Assembly: GCF_002865645.1 (NCBI RefSeq)
Contig: NW_020194684.1
Location: 4,813,952 to 4,877,951 of the forward strand
Source: Hyaloscypha bicolor E
Taxonomy: Eukaryota > Ascomycota > Leotiomycetes > Helotiales > Hyaloscyphaceae
Direction of reading: 5' to 3'
Length of the DNA: 64,000 bases
Positions 22,329-33,694 of this stretch are shown here, piece by piece. How positions within the stretch are numbered: the first letter of the stretch is position 1; every line of letters begins with the position of its first letter. Both the position numbers and the translations under genes were made by a program. The notes under the pieces were generated by a model, which ran no database searches, was not told the DNA's origin, and was given only the letters and a program-made list of their open reading frames with translations.

Positions 22329-24837
22329 CACGCAGCTTCCTCTAATTGCCCAAGATGATGGGGGTTGGAACCGTCACCTGGCAGTCGTCGTGGTCGCACT
22401 GCGTCGATCAATTCGGCGCCCATTTCCCCTCTATCGCTTTCCGACGCTCAGCCACCGCCACGCAGCAATGATTTGCAGAACATAAAACAAAGCGGGGTCC
22501 GACTGCTGCACAGTTAATTTCGCTGCCGACCCATTCACGAATAGGAGGGCTGTGCCTGGAGATCAAGCTTTTTAGTCAGGGGCAAGCGGAGCGACTCGAG
22601 CGAGAGTCTATTTTGAACCGCCGCTGCAATTCAACAACGGACCAGCCCGTGCTGCGTGGGCACTGGGTAGACTTCTAGGGTGCACGACAGGTTCTGCGAG
22701 CGTGCCAACGCAAGAGGGAGGAGGCCTTTTTGCTTCGGTGCTGGTATCTTCGAGCGCCAGCCTGTGCCAAAATAATTGCTGGACAGGAATCGGCCAGTGT
22801 ATTGATGCATTCTCGTTCTCTTCAGCCATTCGATAAGCCCCGCCACGCAGAGTTTATCGCACAAGACGCAAGGGTGGCCTGGCAGTCGATGTCAAGCCGA
22901 ACGGGTGGGTTCCATCTCACCTCTTCGACGCCATTCGCCACCAACCACTACCACAACGGTGATAAAAATCACGATATTACGGCGCTTGAGAGCCGATGCG
23001 CTGCATTTATGATTCTTCAGTGGAAGAAAACCTGGGCTGTTGTTAATGCTGCTCTCCATACAGCAGATTCTTGTCAAAAAGAAATCGACCCCTGTTAGAC
23101 ACAACCCATCAGTAGACTTTCCTGCCAGATGTCCCATAACATTTAATAAACCAGCCCCTCCTTCATCAGAGATCACCTCATAGCTGCATTTTCGAAGAGG
23201 CCTCGTTATCGTCGTCGACCAAGGGAGGCGCCGGCACAAGTCCGCAAGAAGTAATTGAAGAAAGCTGCAGATAATAAAACCAAGAATGAGAGGCCCACGA
23301 GCTGCTGACGACGATTCTTCTCCACAGCTCAAGATAGCTTGATGAGCGAGGGCGGATAACTGCGATAGTTCTCGAAGATCACCCGCCTCCTTTCGACCCC
23401 TCCATAGCCCACCATTGATTGGTCTCCGGCGGCGGCATCATGCACCAGAAGGTTTCCGTGGTCAGCACTGGTCCCAGTCATCTCCGCACTCCGTAGGCGA
23501 GTGGGTTGGTTACGTCTCTTTCATCTGAGAGAGATTTGGCCTGAGCCGAAATTGCGCTTGTTTCCTGTCGGCGGTAGCACGAGCCCCAGAGGAATCTCAG
23601 GCCGTGAGTCGGTGACGAATTTGCAAGACGGGCGGGCCATCTTGATAACCTTAGTCTAGCAGCACTGAAGTCTGCAGCAGGAACAGCGCGCGAATCAGGT
23701 AGTTGGGTGCTGTCATCTTCTGATGGGCACCTGTTTGAGAAGACTCAGTCGATCCACGTCCGCCGTGGTTGTTTGCCGCACGCACCCGGACTGAATGATT
23801 GGAAGCCTGTCTGGGCAGTCTCTTGGCCTTGTGGGCATTGGTCTTGGTGTTGATGTTGTTTGTCCTGGCGCCCAGCCCCAGAGCTTGGAAGTCGAAGAAA
23901 TCTCGCAGTCCCCACCAGCGGTGGGCTTGCAACCCAGAATAATCTCCAGATACTGGTAACCACGGCAGAAACACACCAAGTTGGCCTCGCCTCCGGCCTC
24001 CAACCCACAGGATCTCGCCAGCAAAACGGTGCAGTGGCCGTGGCACGTCGCCCCCTGTCTGCAACGACGTCGCCCCTTGCGCCATGCAGGGGGCCCCTTG
24101 CCGTTCCTGAGATCGAGCGGACCCCGGCCGCCCCTGCCAGCCAGTAACCGCTCAGCTACGACGCCATCAAACCCCATTGAGCTACACAAGCGAGTGTTCG
24201 TCCCATTGCCCTCCCTCCATCCAATCTCAAGGCGTCTCACCCTTTCTAGTTTCCTGTTCCTGTTCCTGTTCCGTTCCTGTTCTTGTTCGCCTTCGTTCGA
24301 CTTCTACCTACACCATCTTGATCCCAGATTTCGCCCACGATCTCCTCTTCCCTTCGTCGAAGCATTCCCCCAACTCTGAGAGTCTCGACTCTCTACCACA
24401 TTCCTTTGGAACAGCTACAACTTCGAATGCAATCAAAAACGATACGACCTCCTTACGAGCCCCTAGACATACCTACATTTTCGATCAATCCTCCATTAAG
24501 CAGTAAGAACTCGTGAAGACGGTCCGGTCGCTTGCCAATGTACGTCTCCCTCCGTTGCCGCTTCGATAAATACTTGTCCCCAGAAGACTTTGTGGTGGCA
24601 GTCAAGGTCTTGAGTTGTGTGGATTGAGTGAATTGGAGGATGTCCACACTTTCGCGAGCCGAAAGCGACAAGCCACAGATCGGAATGCTAACTCCCTTGA
24701 TTCAGTTTTCGACCGTGGCCAACCTTTTCCCGACTCGCCTTCGTATTTGTTGACCAGACTTCCGTCGCTCCAGAGTCTTTCGAGGCTCGCAACAGTCTTT
24801 AAGTACATACATTCCCGCACGGATACACTTCTTCACA
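22329..24837. other. Long upstream region of the SUN-family gene
   Basis: About 2.5 kb without a gene I can support. Long frames on opposite strands between 23650 and 24380 overlap each other and look like GC-rich chance frames. A CCTGTT hexamer repeat lies at ~24249-24287. The final ~450 bp are pyrimidine-rich and probably form the 5' leader of the wall-protein gene. Confidence 0.45.
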
Positions 24838-26163
24838 ATGAAGTTCTCTAGAATCGCGCTGCTGGGCACAGCTTCCCTCGCGCTCGCCCAGCATCATAAC
24901 CATGCTCGCCATCATGCCCGGCACGGCTCTCCTGTCGAAGGACGAGACATCGTTACTGTCACAAGCGTGGATCCAACGACGGTGACCCTATACGAGCTCA
25001 ATGGCGAATTCCTCGATTGGGCTGTGGTTGAAGCTGGACTCAAGTCTGGAATTTACGTCCTCATGGGTGACGCAATCTCCACCGTTATTCCTGCAACTAC
25101 CTCTACTCCGACGCCAACTCCGTCAGCGGTCTTCTACCAGGAGAAGAGCAGCACCAAAACTACTCCTACCTCCACCTACGTCGCTCCGACTACTACCACC
25201 GCTCCTCCTCCGGCGGCCACTACCACCGAAGCTTCCTCAACCTACAGCTCATCTCCAGGTAGTTGGCCTGATTTCGTCAGCGGTAAAGTCAAGTGCAGTC
25301 ATTTTCCCTCTGAATATGGTCCTGTGGCTGCGGATTGGCTTGATCTTGGAGGCTTCACTGGAGTTCAGTCAGTGAATAGCGACTTCGAACTGGCTGTCTC
25401 GGCTGCCATCTCTTTCATTTCCACTGGCCTCTCTGGCAGTGGCTGTACTGCAAACTCCTTCTGCTCTTACGGATGTCCCGCCGGATACCAGAAGTCTCAA
25501 TGGCCAGCGGCGCAAGGAACCACTGGGCAGTCTATTGGAGGTCTTTACTGCGGCAGCGATGGGTACCTGCACCTTTCGCGCGAGGAATACCCGCAACTCT
25601 GTACACCTGGTGTTGGAAACGTTTTCGTCAAAAACACTCTCAGCAGCAACGTTCCCATCTGCCGAACCGATTACCCTGGTACCGAGTCCGAGACCATTGC
25701 ACTCAATGTACTGCCTGGAACGACCGATGCACTCACCTGTCCTGATGCCAAAACCTACTATGTCTGGGAGAACTCTTACACGTCCGCTCAATACTATGTC
25801 AACCCCGCCGGAACCACTGTTGGGGACGCCTGCGTTTGGGGTTCTCCTGGTGGCAACGTTGGTAACTGGGCTCCCGTCAATATTGGTGTTGGAAAGGCCA
25901 TCACTGGTGAAACATTCATCTCCATGTTCCAGAATGCTCCAACAAACCCAGACGGCAAGCTTAACTTCAACATCGAGATCGACGGAGGGGTCAGCGGTAG
26001 ATGCACCTACAAGAATGGAGTCTTCTATAGCAACGGTGTCGTATCATCGACGGGCTGCACAGTAAGTAACAACTATCGTATGTCCTGTGAGTTTTCTAAC
26101 TAGGTTTAGGTCTCCGTTTCAACCGAAGCAACTTTCACCTTCCTTTCGGGTAATCCGGAATAG
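24838..26163 (+). CDS. SUN-family cell-wall protein (GH132; Sim1/Uth1/Sun4 type)
   Basis: Exons 24838-26061 and 26110-26163 join to 425 aa; a 48-bp intron precedes the last 17 codons (VSVSTEATFTFLSGNPE). Residues 1-17 are a signal peptide ending in LALAQ. A His-rich patch follows (HHNHARHHARHG, ~19-30), then a Ser/Thr/Pro linker (~90-140) likely to be O-glycosylated. The SUN domain fills the rest: VKCSHFPSEYGPVAADWLDLGGFTGVQ, SFCSYGCPAGYQKSQWP, GLYCGSDGYLHLS, CRTDYPGTESETI and CVWGSPGGNVGNWAPVNIGVG, with the conserved Cys set present. SUN proteins are secreted or wall-bound, act on beta-1,3-glucan and are needed for septation and wall remodelling. Family identity is clear; the exact paralogue is not. 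Confidence 0.92.
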
Positions 26164-27413
26164 ATCCAGCATCCGCACGCCCCAAAGAATGTGTAACACG
26201 AATGTTGCTTCTTTCCCGTATTACCTTGCGAAGGATCCCGTTCGATATCTGGTTCTAAATTTTCTCGCCGGCATCGATTAATAGTCAATGATACCCAACC
26301 TGAAGCGCTTGCAGATCCTCGCCTTCTGGTTCTTTGATGTCCTTCGAACCTACTGCTCTCCTTTGTATTCAATGTCGTTAATGTTTGTTATATCACTGTG
26401 CCATGGCAAGAGACGCGCCTTCGTGCACAGTGCTTGAATTGTTGTGGATAGTCGAGGACCAAATTCTCGTCTCGGAGGGACATGGTGTTCTGAGCGGATG
26501 GATGTTTTTACGGAGGCCGGACTCCTTCGATGGATCATTCACCTTGGTTAGTTGCGCGCATGTGCTCTTCCATATCTCGTATGTCATCGAAGGAGGATGT
26601 CCTGGTGGTACCTCCTTGCAGGTGTCGTTATTTCTACGGCCTCACCAAAGCCGTAGCTCACTTAGCATATTTGGTCTTCTCAGACATTCTCCCCACTGAG
26701 ATGGACAGGAAAGATAAATATGGATTTGCTTGTGGCTGGGCTGCAGGGTATAGATCATGGCTGTATCGGTACGGTACTCTAGTGGACAGGAAAGACAAAA
26801 GACATTCGATCTGTTGCACCGTCAACCGCGTTCTTCTAAATCTGCGAGCATGGGGCTCTATTCTGTGTCCTCTGTACTTGATACCATTTCCAACTTTACT
26901 TTTGATTTGCATGGCAAGCGTGGTAGCAACATTGAATTTTACTCTCATTCGATTCGATCCGTGTAATAAAATGAAATGGATTCATGAAACTGAATCTTTT
27001 GATTAGGCTACAAGGCGAGCATGGATGACATGAGAACAAGGCTGATTTGAGAGCCTCGTTTCCACAAATAGGTCTTCACAAACTTAAGCCGAGGAGAGTT
27101 TTCAATTGGAAATGAAAGCATGGAAGATCCATAAGTATCTCAATTCGAGAATGAGTAATTATGAAGTGCACAGCAGAACATCTTCGCTCTAAAAGACTTC
27201 GATCCTTTGGAGAATTTTTGCGCGTGTAACCCCCACCATGCAGCCCTTTCCCGCCTCCTCCAGAGCGATGGCGTCTTGTGATCGGCTTATTGCGAGGGAC
27301 GTGCAGACAGCCTCCTTCCACGACATCCAACTATTTTTGTTGTACCACCTGACTGAATCAGTTACCCTTGCAAAAGATCTGCTCAATCTACAATACATAT
27401 ATGTAGTCGTACG
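26164..27413. other. Intergenic region, no gene seen
   Basis: About 1.25 kb between the SUN gene and the DUF202 gene. No frame resembles a known protein; the sequence is moderately AT-rich around 26900-27000. Confidence 0.5.
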
Positions 27414-28365
27414 ATGTCTTCTCCTTTGAATCCTTCACCACCTCCAGCCATCCCCAATTCCGCCAAAGTTCGCGACTCGGCCCCGAAGGTTGTACGAGAG
27501 CAAAGTCGGCTTGACGGGATCCTCGAGACCGCGAGACAGCGGAAGCTGGCTATGGATGGGACTGGGAATTCCAGCGGTGTGGACGAGGTAGGGAGCTACG
27601 GCTCGCGGACAGACGCGCTGAAAGCAAGCAACATCAACGATGGGCTGCCGGAGACAGAGAGCAGTGCGGACGAGGAGACGAGCATTATGCGGCGGCCCAG
27701 GAAGACGAATCCGAATGCGAATTATCAGGGCACGGCGCTGGCGAAGACGTCGTCGAGGACGAGGTCGATGGGGAATAAGCCGAGCACGAGCAGTATTCGC
27801 CGGGCGGGGAGGGTGCATAGGGAGGAGGAGCCGCAGCATGGCGATGAGGCGGTGGTGGATGAGCAGGAGAGCTGGTGGGCGAGGCTGCTGTCTGATTATG
27901 GGAGCTTGGAGCTGGAGAATAAGGGGAGTGTGGCGAGAGATCATTTGGCGCTGGGTAAGTTGCATCTCCCTCTCCAAGTAAAGAGCTATGCTGACTGAGA
28001 GTTGGAATATAGAACGCACCTTTCTTGCATGGCTGAGAACCTCGCTCGCCTTTGCTTCGATTGGGATAGCTATCACGCAGCTCTTCCGGCTCAATACTAC
28101 TTCTGCGGGCAGTGGGGGATTCGATCCATACCAGCATCTAAGACAGATGGGGAAGCCGCTTGGTGCGACGTTCCTTGCTATCAGCATTGTGATGCTCTTT
28201 GTGGGGTTCCATCGGTATTTCGAGTCGCAGCACTGGATCATACGGGGGAAATTTCCTGCGAGTAGGGGGAGCATAGCGCTGGTTGCGTTCGTCACGTTTG
28301 CCTTGATGATTACATGTTTGGTGGTGGTGGTTGTTGTGGAGCCTGGGCAATATGAAAAGAGATAA
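27414..28365 (+). CDS. DUF202 (YidH-like) membrane protein
   Basis: Exons 27414-27954 and 28013-28365 join to 297 aa; the intron is 58 bp (GTAAGT...TATAG). Residues 1-~160 are hydrophilic and probably disordered, with many Arg/Ser and acidic stretches. At the splice junction the protein reads HLALERTFLAWLRTSLAFAS, the signature of the DUF202 domain. Three transmembrane helices follow: FASIGIAITQLF, then LGATFLAISIVMLFVGFHRY, then ALVAFVTFALMITCLVVVVVV near the end. The DUF202 fold also occurs in Vtc1 of the vacuolar polyphosphate polymerase, but this protein has a long separate N-terminal region, so a polyphosphate role is only a possibility. Function of this fungal branch is unknown. Confidence 0.85.
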
Positions 28366-28915
28366 TAGGAATACTCGTTGGAGTTTGGGAGCTGTTGCAC
28401 AGATGGGTGGCATTGAAGGAGTCTGGGAAGGTTGGCATTTGCTTTGGCGTTGCTTCAAGCTACTGTAGAGATATATCAAAAGATATTTGCGGTACAAGTG
28501 GGCAGAGTCAACCATTCAAGACTAGTATTGAACTTCCAATACAACATCAAAATCGAAATTTAAAAGCTTAAACGATCTAAAGCACAACTTGCGTTGCGCT
28601 TGGCTGCCCTCCTCCATTGGACTTTTAACAAATCGAACAATCCTAGAGCTGCTGACTGGATTAGAATGAATCAACTCATAATTTTCGAAACGAGCGATCC
28701 AATACTTGTTCACTTAACTAGGACGAATCAGCTCGTACCTTTAAACCTTTTTCAGGAAAACCGGATTTTTGGACCAAATTTTTGTTGCTGTTGACTCAAA
28801 GATTTAATAAATCCGTTTGCTATATCCAACCACCTCCAATCACCATCCCGTTCTCAACCACCATCCACCCTCACATGACCACCAGCAACAAAACCACCCA
28901 AACCCCACACGAACC
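28366..28915. other. Intergenic / promoter of HCS1
   Basis: 550 bp without a gene. It is AT-rich around 28520-28720, then CA-rich for ~90 bp before the ATG. Confidence 0.5.
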
Positions 28916-31900
28916 ATGGCTCCCAAGGACGCGGTAGACATCCCCTCCTTCGCCGCAACCCAGCTCGCCCTCCTAGAAGCCGAGCTCCAATCCGAGCTGT
29001 CAGAAACCTCGTCCCTGATCTCCAATGCCTCTCCCACAGCTCTCCAAAAGGCCGGCCTCGCCATCACGAACCTTTCCCTCTCATCTCAGAGGACAGGATT
29101 AGGCGGTAAGACGGTGGTTGAGCTTGGCCCGGACTCTGCTACGGCAAGCAAGGATGGCGAGTTGGCGGAGCATGGTGTCAGGACGGTGAGCCGCAACTTT
29201 CTCGGTGCATCAATCGCTCTTGTAGCAATTTCCAACAGCTCGTAGTACATTCTACTCATGAGAACATTTGAAAGACGTATGCTGACACCGAGTTCTTGGG
29301 AATAGGGGGATATTGTTGTTGTGAGTGAGATGCCGAGTGGGAGTGCGAGGAAGAGGGAGGTCATGGAGTTGGAGAGTAAGGGGTCCAGAGGCGTGGTTAC
29401 GAGAGTGGGGAGTAAGGCTGTTTGGGTTGCGCTGGATGAGAGGGAAGGGGAAGAGGGGGTTGGGGGAAAGAGACTTTGGTTGGTGAAGTTGGCGAACGAT
29501 GTTACTTATAAGAGGTGAGTGATCTTTGTTGTGCCTGAATTTACAAGGAGAGCTTGGGGAACTCTAGGAATCAAGTGCTGTCTGAGTGTACAAGAAGAGT
29601 TTGCGATATTCATAGTCTGGGATCTCCGAATGTTCGGGAAGAGCTTGGGACTTTTACCATGGCAAAGGCTGGGTACCAGATCTGAGAGAGTGCTGACTTT
29701 CGAGCAGGATGAATCAGACGATGCAGCGATTACAGAAGATGAAGTCGGATGAGTACTCAAGCTTTGTCAGGGTTCTATTTGGACTCACCACTCCTTCACC
29801 TGTCTCGGGAGATCTCGTTGAGGGAAAGGAGGTTGAGTGGGTTGATCCGAGTCTCAATGATTCTCAGAAAGATGCTATCAGATTTGCGTTGACTTCGAAA
29901 GAAGTTGCCCTCATCCACGGACCACCAGGAGTAAGTTATCTTCATTCAATCTGTCAGTGGTGAATTGTACCTTTCACTGACTGTTCAATAGACTGGAAAG
30001 ACTCATACATTGATCGAATTGATTCTACAGATGCTGAAGCAGAATCTACGAGTTCTTGTTTGTGGGCCTTCCAACATTTCAGTAGACAATATTGTCGAAC
30101 GTCTGGCCCCACATAAGATATCAATTGTCCGACTTGGGCATCCGGCACGTCTGTTGCCTTCGGTGCTGAATCATTCCCTGGACGTTCTCACCCAGACATC
30201 GGACGCTGCTGCCATTGTCCAAGATGTCAGAAAGGAGATGGACACGAAACAAGCCTCAATCCGCAAGACGAAAAGTGGACGGGAAAGAAGAGAGATCTAT
30301 GGCCAAATCAAGGACCTTCGAAGAGAGTTCCGGGAGAGAGAAAAGAAATGCATTAGTACCTTAATAGGAAGCAGTAAGGTAAGTCCCAACCTCTCGGAGT
30401 AGTGATCCCTCTTGTAGCAATGTCCACCAGCTCTTGGGACATTCCACTAGCAATGCCCCCCAAAGCTTTTTGAGCAATGCTACCCCCGCAATTACCTAAA
30501 AGCATGCTTACTCCGATTTCTTGGGAATAGGTGGTGCTCGCCACGCTTCATGGTGCAGGAGGGTTTCAGACGAAAGATGAAGTATTTGATGTTGTGATAA
30601 TTGACGAGGCTAGTCAAGCACTAGAGGCCCAGTGCTGGGTCCCTCTTCTGAGAGCAAGCAAAGTTGTTCTTGCCGGAGACCACCTTCAGCTGCCACCTAC
30701 CATCAAGTCTCTGAATTCGAAGACCACCAAAGCGAAAACGAGAGACTCGGAAGAACTCGTTAAAGGGATGACTCTCGAAACTACGCTTTTCGATCGACTA
30801 CTACGTCTTCATGGACCCGGCATCAAGAGAATGTTAACTACTCAATATCGAATGCACGAAAAGATCATGAGGTTTCCCTCAGACGAGTTATACGAGTCAA
30901 AATTGGTAGCAGCAGATGCAGTGAAGGCCCGACTTCTGAAGGATTTGCCCTATGAAGTAAAAGAGACTGAAGATACCACCGAACCTCTGATTTTTTTCGA
31001 CACACAAGGTGGCGATTTTCCCGAGAAGAACGAAGAGGAAGAGGTTGACAAGAAAGCTGGCAAGGGTATGATGGGGGAGAGTAAGAGCAATGAGATGGAG
31101 GCCGCGCTGGTGAAGCAGCATGTGCGCAATCTAGTCGACGCAGGTGTGAAACCAGACGACATCGCAATTATCACACCATATAATGCCCAGGTATGTTTGA
31201 TCTCTTTCCTTTTTCAACCCACATAAAGCCAAAATTGTTGCGCATAAATTGAACTCTAAGAAACACATGTCTAAAAGCCTAAGTATGTGGCTGGTGAAGC
31301 TCTCAAGAAGGCTGTGGACAAGGTTCGCAATCTATCTCGGGTGCTGCAGATCCTTCAATCATTCTCTTCGGAGAGTTGTCGAGTTACATACGTCTTTAGC
31401 CTTAAGATATAGAGTTGCGCTGTCTTACTTGCAATGCTTCACACGAGAGGCAAGTAACACGACGATTGCGCAACGCGAAGGAGACTACCGTGTGCCAATC
31501 AGGCACATCGCTTGAATGTTCCACCCTAGATAGGTTCAATAATTAGATGTTGGACCTTCTTTCCATGCTATGGCTGGACTTTCAGTCAAGGACCAGTCTG
31601 CATTTAAGAGTAATTTCCACCTTCGAGAACCTTCATGGTGTCTAATCGAGAAGTCATATCAATGCGATATGCACAACCTTTGCTGACTTATGCAGCTTGC
31701 TCTGATGTCTCGTGAGATGAAGGAAGCGTTCCCCGGCATTGAATTAGGAAGTGTAGACGGATTCCAAGGTAGAGAGAAAGAAGCAGTGATTGTGAGCCTC
31801 GTCAGAAGCAATGCTCAGCACGACTGTGGGTTCGTCGCCGAGAAACGGAGACTCAATGGTAAGATCCTCCAGCTGAAAAATGCTAAGAATAGTGCTGAAC

Positions 31901-32141
31901 AACTACAAACACAGTCGCCATGACCAGGCCCAGGCGCTCCCTCACTATCATTGGCGACTCTGAGACACTGCAGTGAGTTTAGACCATCTTTCTGGCCTCT
32001 GCGCTGATCAGAGACTGAGACGTCAAGCTGACTTGAAATGTTTGATCGTGCAGAGGCAGCAAGTTTCTCAAGCGTTGGATGGAGTTCTTAGAGGAAGGAG
32101 ATCTTCGATATCCATCGGCGTCAGCGTTGAATTCGCAATAA
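28916..32141 (+). CDS. HCS1: Hcs1 / IGHMBP2-type SF1B helicase (DNA polymerase alpha-associated helicase A)
   Basis: Eight exons (28916-29185, 29306-29514, 29708-29930, 29992-30378, 30531-31190, 31696-31858, 31915-31972, 32054-32141) join in frame to 685 aa. N-terminal ~90 residues are family-like ([16 protein letters not shown]). Helicase core: Walker A GPPGTGKT (231-238, split by intron 3 between GPPG and TGKT), motif II DEASQ (388-392), QYRMHE, then [22 protein letters not shown] and [15 protein letters not shown]. The end is short, without the R3H and zinc-finger domains of animal IGHMBP2, as in yeast Hcs1. These enzymes unwind DNA/RNA 5'-3' and are linked to lagging-strand synthesis and translation. 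Introns 1 and 4 are copies of one another; intron 2 carries a related repeat; intron 5 is 505 bp. Confidence 0.9.
29186..29305 (+). mobile_element. HCS1 intron 1: introner-like element copy A (120 bp)
   Basis: The intron runs GTGAGC...TTGGGAATAG. Its first ~71 nt and last 31 nt align with intron 4 of the same gene: by hand count 44 of 56 positions match over the 5' core (16-71) and 26 of 31 at the 3' end, with the last 13 nt identical. CTCGGTG (intron positions 16-22) pairs with CACCGAG (101-107), bringing the two splice sites together. This full-length similarity between two introns is what defines introner-like elements. Confidence 0.75.
29515..29707 (+). repeat. HCS1 intron 2, containing a relative of the ~45-bp intron repeat
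   Basis: This 193-bp intron (GTGAGT...GAGCAG) contains GCGATATTCATAGTCTGGGA near 29606, then ATGTTCGGGAAGAGCTTGGG near 29629. The spacing and motif order (ATATTC ... GGAT ... ATGTTC..GAA..CT.GG) follow the units in introns 3 and 4 of the 445-aa gene. Similarity is weaker than between HCS1 introns 1 and 4. Confidence 0.5.
30379..30530 (+). mobile_element. HCS1 intron 4: introner-like element copy B (152 bp)
   Basis: The intron runs GTAAGT...TTGGGAATAG and matches intron 1 at both ends (CTCTTGTAGCAAT is identical). A ~32-nt insert in the middle accounts for the length difference. TCGGAGTA (16-23) pairs with TACTCCGA (131-138) as an 8-bp stem in the same place as the stem of copy A. AATGTCC and GGACATT inside it can form a second hairpin. 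Confidence 0.75.
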
Positions 32142-33694
32142 CTTTCGGGCCGCACCCTTCGATGCCTTTAACCTGCTAATGCGATACTCGGAGCATCTTG
32201 CCGTAGATTAATAGTACGCCATGCCTGCTGATAATGCGAAGATTGGACCTCCGCAGCTGCCACGCGGAGCCAGGGGTTCCATCCATCAGACGAATGACGA
32301 ACGTGGGCCCCTGGGTGAAACACCTGGAAACAAGCGACGGGTTTGTATCGATAGCAATAATCGACGACGTTGTCGGTCTGGATTCCGAGGAGTAGGGTTT
32401 GACATCAAGGAGGTGAAGGACGATGAAGCGTATTAGTAACACAGTCACCATCAGGAAGCAAGAGAGAGAGACGTGCACAAACGACCTATCGCATCTTGCT
32501 TTGAGACTTGGTGCATGATTGTCTGCGAAAAGCAAATCTACCTCAATACTTTTTCTCTACCCAGCTCAATTCGCGGAGAACTCCCGAGAGAGTGCAGCTA
32601 ACGGACGCCGCCGTGCTTTGACAGCACAATTGAGACCAACACCTCGTCTTGTTTCATAGATCTAGCCCATTTGCATTAAGCCCATTCATGAAGCCCCTTC
32701 CGCCCTCAGACAGGGCCACTGCATATGCACGGCACGAAAGCGGTTCCTCCGATTCAGTTGTCACGACTCGTACCCTCTTATGCAGTCCACACGCTGGGCA
32801 TCTTCACGCGCCACTGTGCGGCATGCATTCGCGCAGTTCATGCCAGCAAATGAAGCCGTTCAGGAAAGGCCTTAACGCAGAGCCTTGGGCATAAAAGAGC
32901 AGGGCTCGGAAAGTTCGGCCGGCCTGCGCATGGTCCTCGTCGACGATTCGGCATGAAGGTGGTTACATTCTCTGGATTTTGAAGATCATCTACCAGGCCT
33001 CCCTGAATCGAGATCCAAGCTCGCTACCAGTCATTGCGGGCAATCATCCTCATCCTCACCCTCGGCAGGCCACGCCCTCACGACCCCTCACAGGGGGATC
33101 AGTTCTGTTGGTTTTGGATGAAGCGTTCGAGGGAAGTTTTGGCTGGATTGTCGAGCCCGTTTCGGGGGACATGCGAGGCGGAGCAACTCCAGTTTAGGAC
33201 ACGATCTCATTTGCGGAAAATCCAAGCAGCCGTGCCATGTCTTCGTGGGGTAAGCCAACTACGATAGCTTTCTCAATGCGGCTCAGGGATGCCGCCACCG
33301 TGCTATTTGATTGATCTCCCGTCCTTCCAATTTTCTATTTTAACCCATGCCTGTCTCCTCCCCATCATGATCCGTTTCATGGGTCTCTCCCTGTCTATCG
33401 CTGACAGGGTGTCGCAGGATATATGATACGTGATGCGTCCTGGTCCTTGAGCGAATGAATAACTTGAGTTGGTTGATGGCCCGAGAAACCAACAGCGTCG
33501 CTTCACATATTTTATGTGCTCACGATGAGGTGACGAATGTTAAGGAGAGCCCACAATGCGATTCGCGTTTCCAGTAACCACTGTATCTGCTAGTTAAGAA
33601 CTGGTCTTCAGATGCATTCCTCTTGAGCACAACCAGCCTTGCACCGTCTGTGAACGCCTGACAGGCCAGAAGGGATCCTTCCCCGCCCTCCGCC
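32142..33694. other. Intergenic region, no gene seen
   Basis: About 1.55 kb between HCS1 and the 655-aa gene. Several short frames exist on both strands but none is convincing. Confidence 0.5.

Noticed and set aside
23650..24380. Frames of 130-175 codons on both strands before the SUN gene
   Set aside because: They are mutually overlapping, without recognisable motifs, and lie in the probable promoter/leader.
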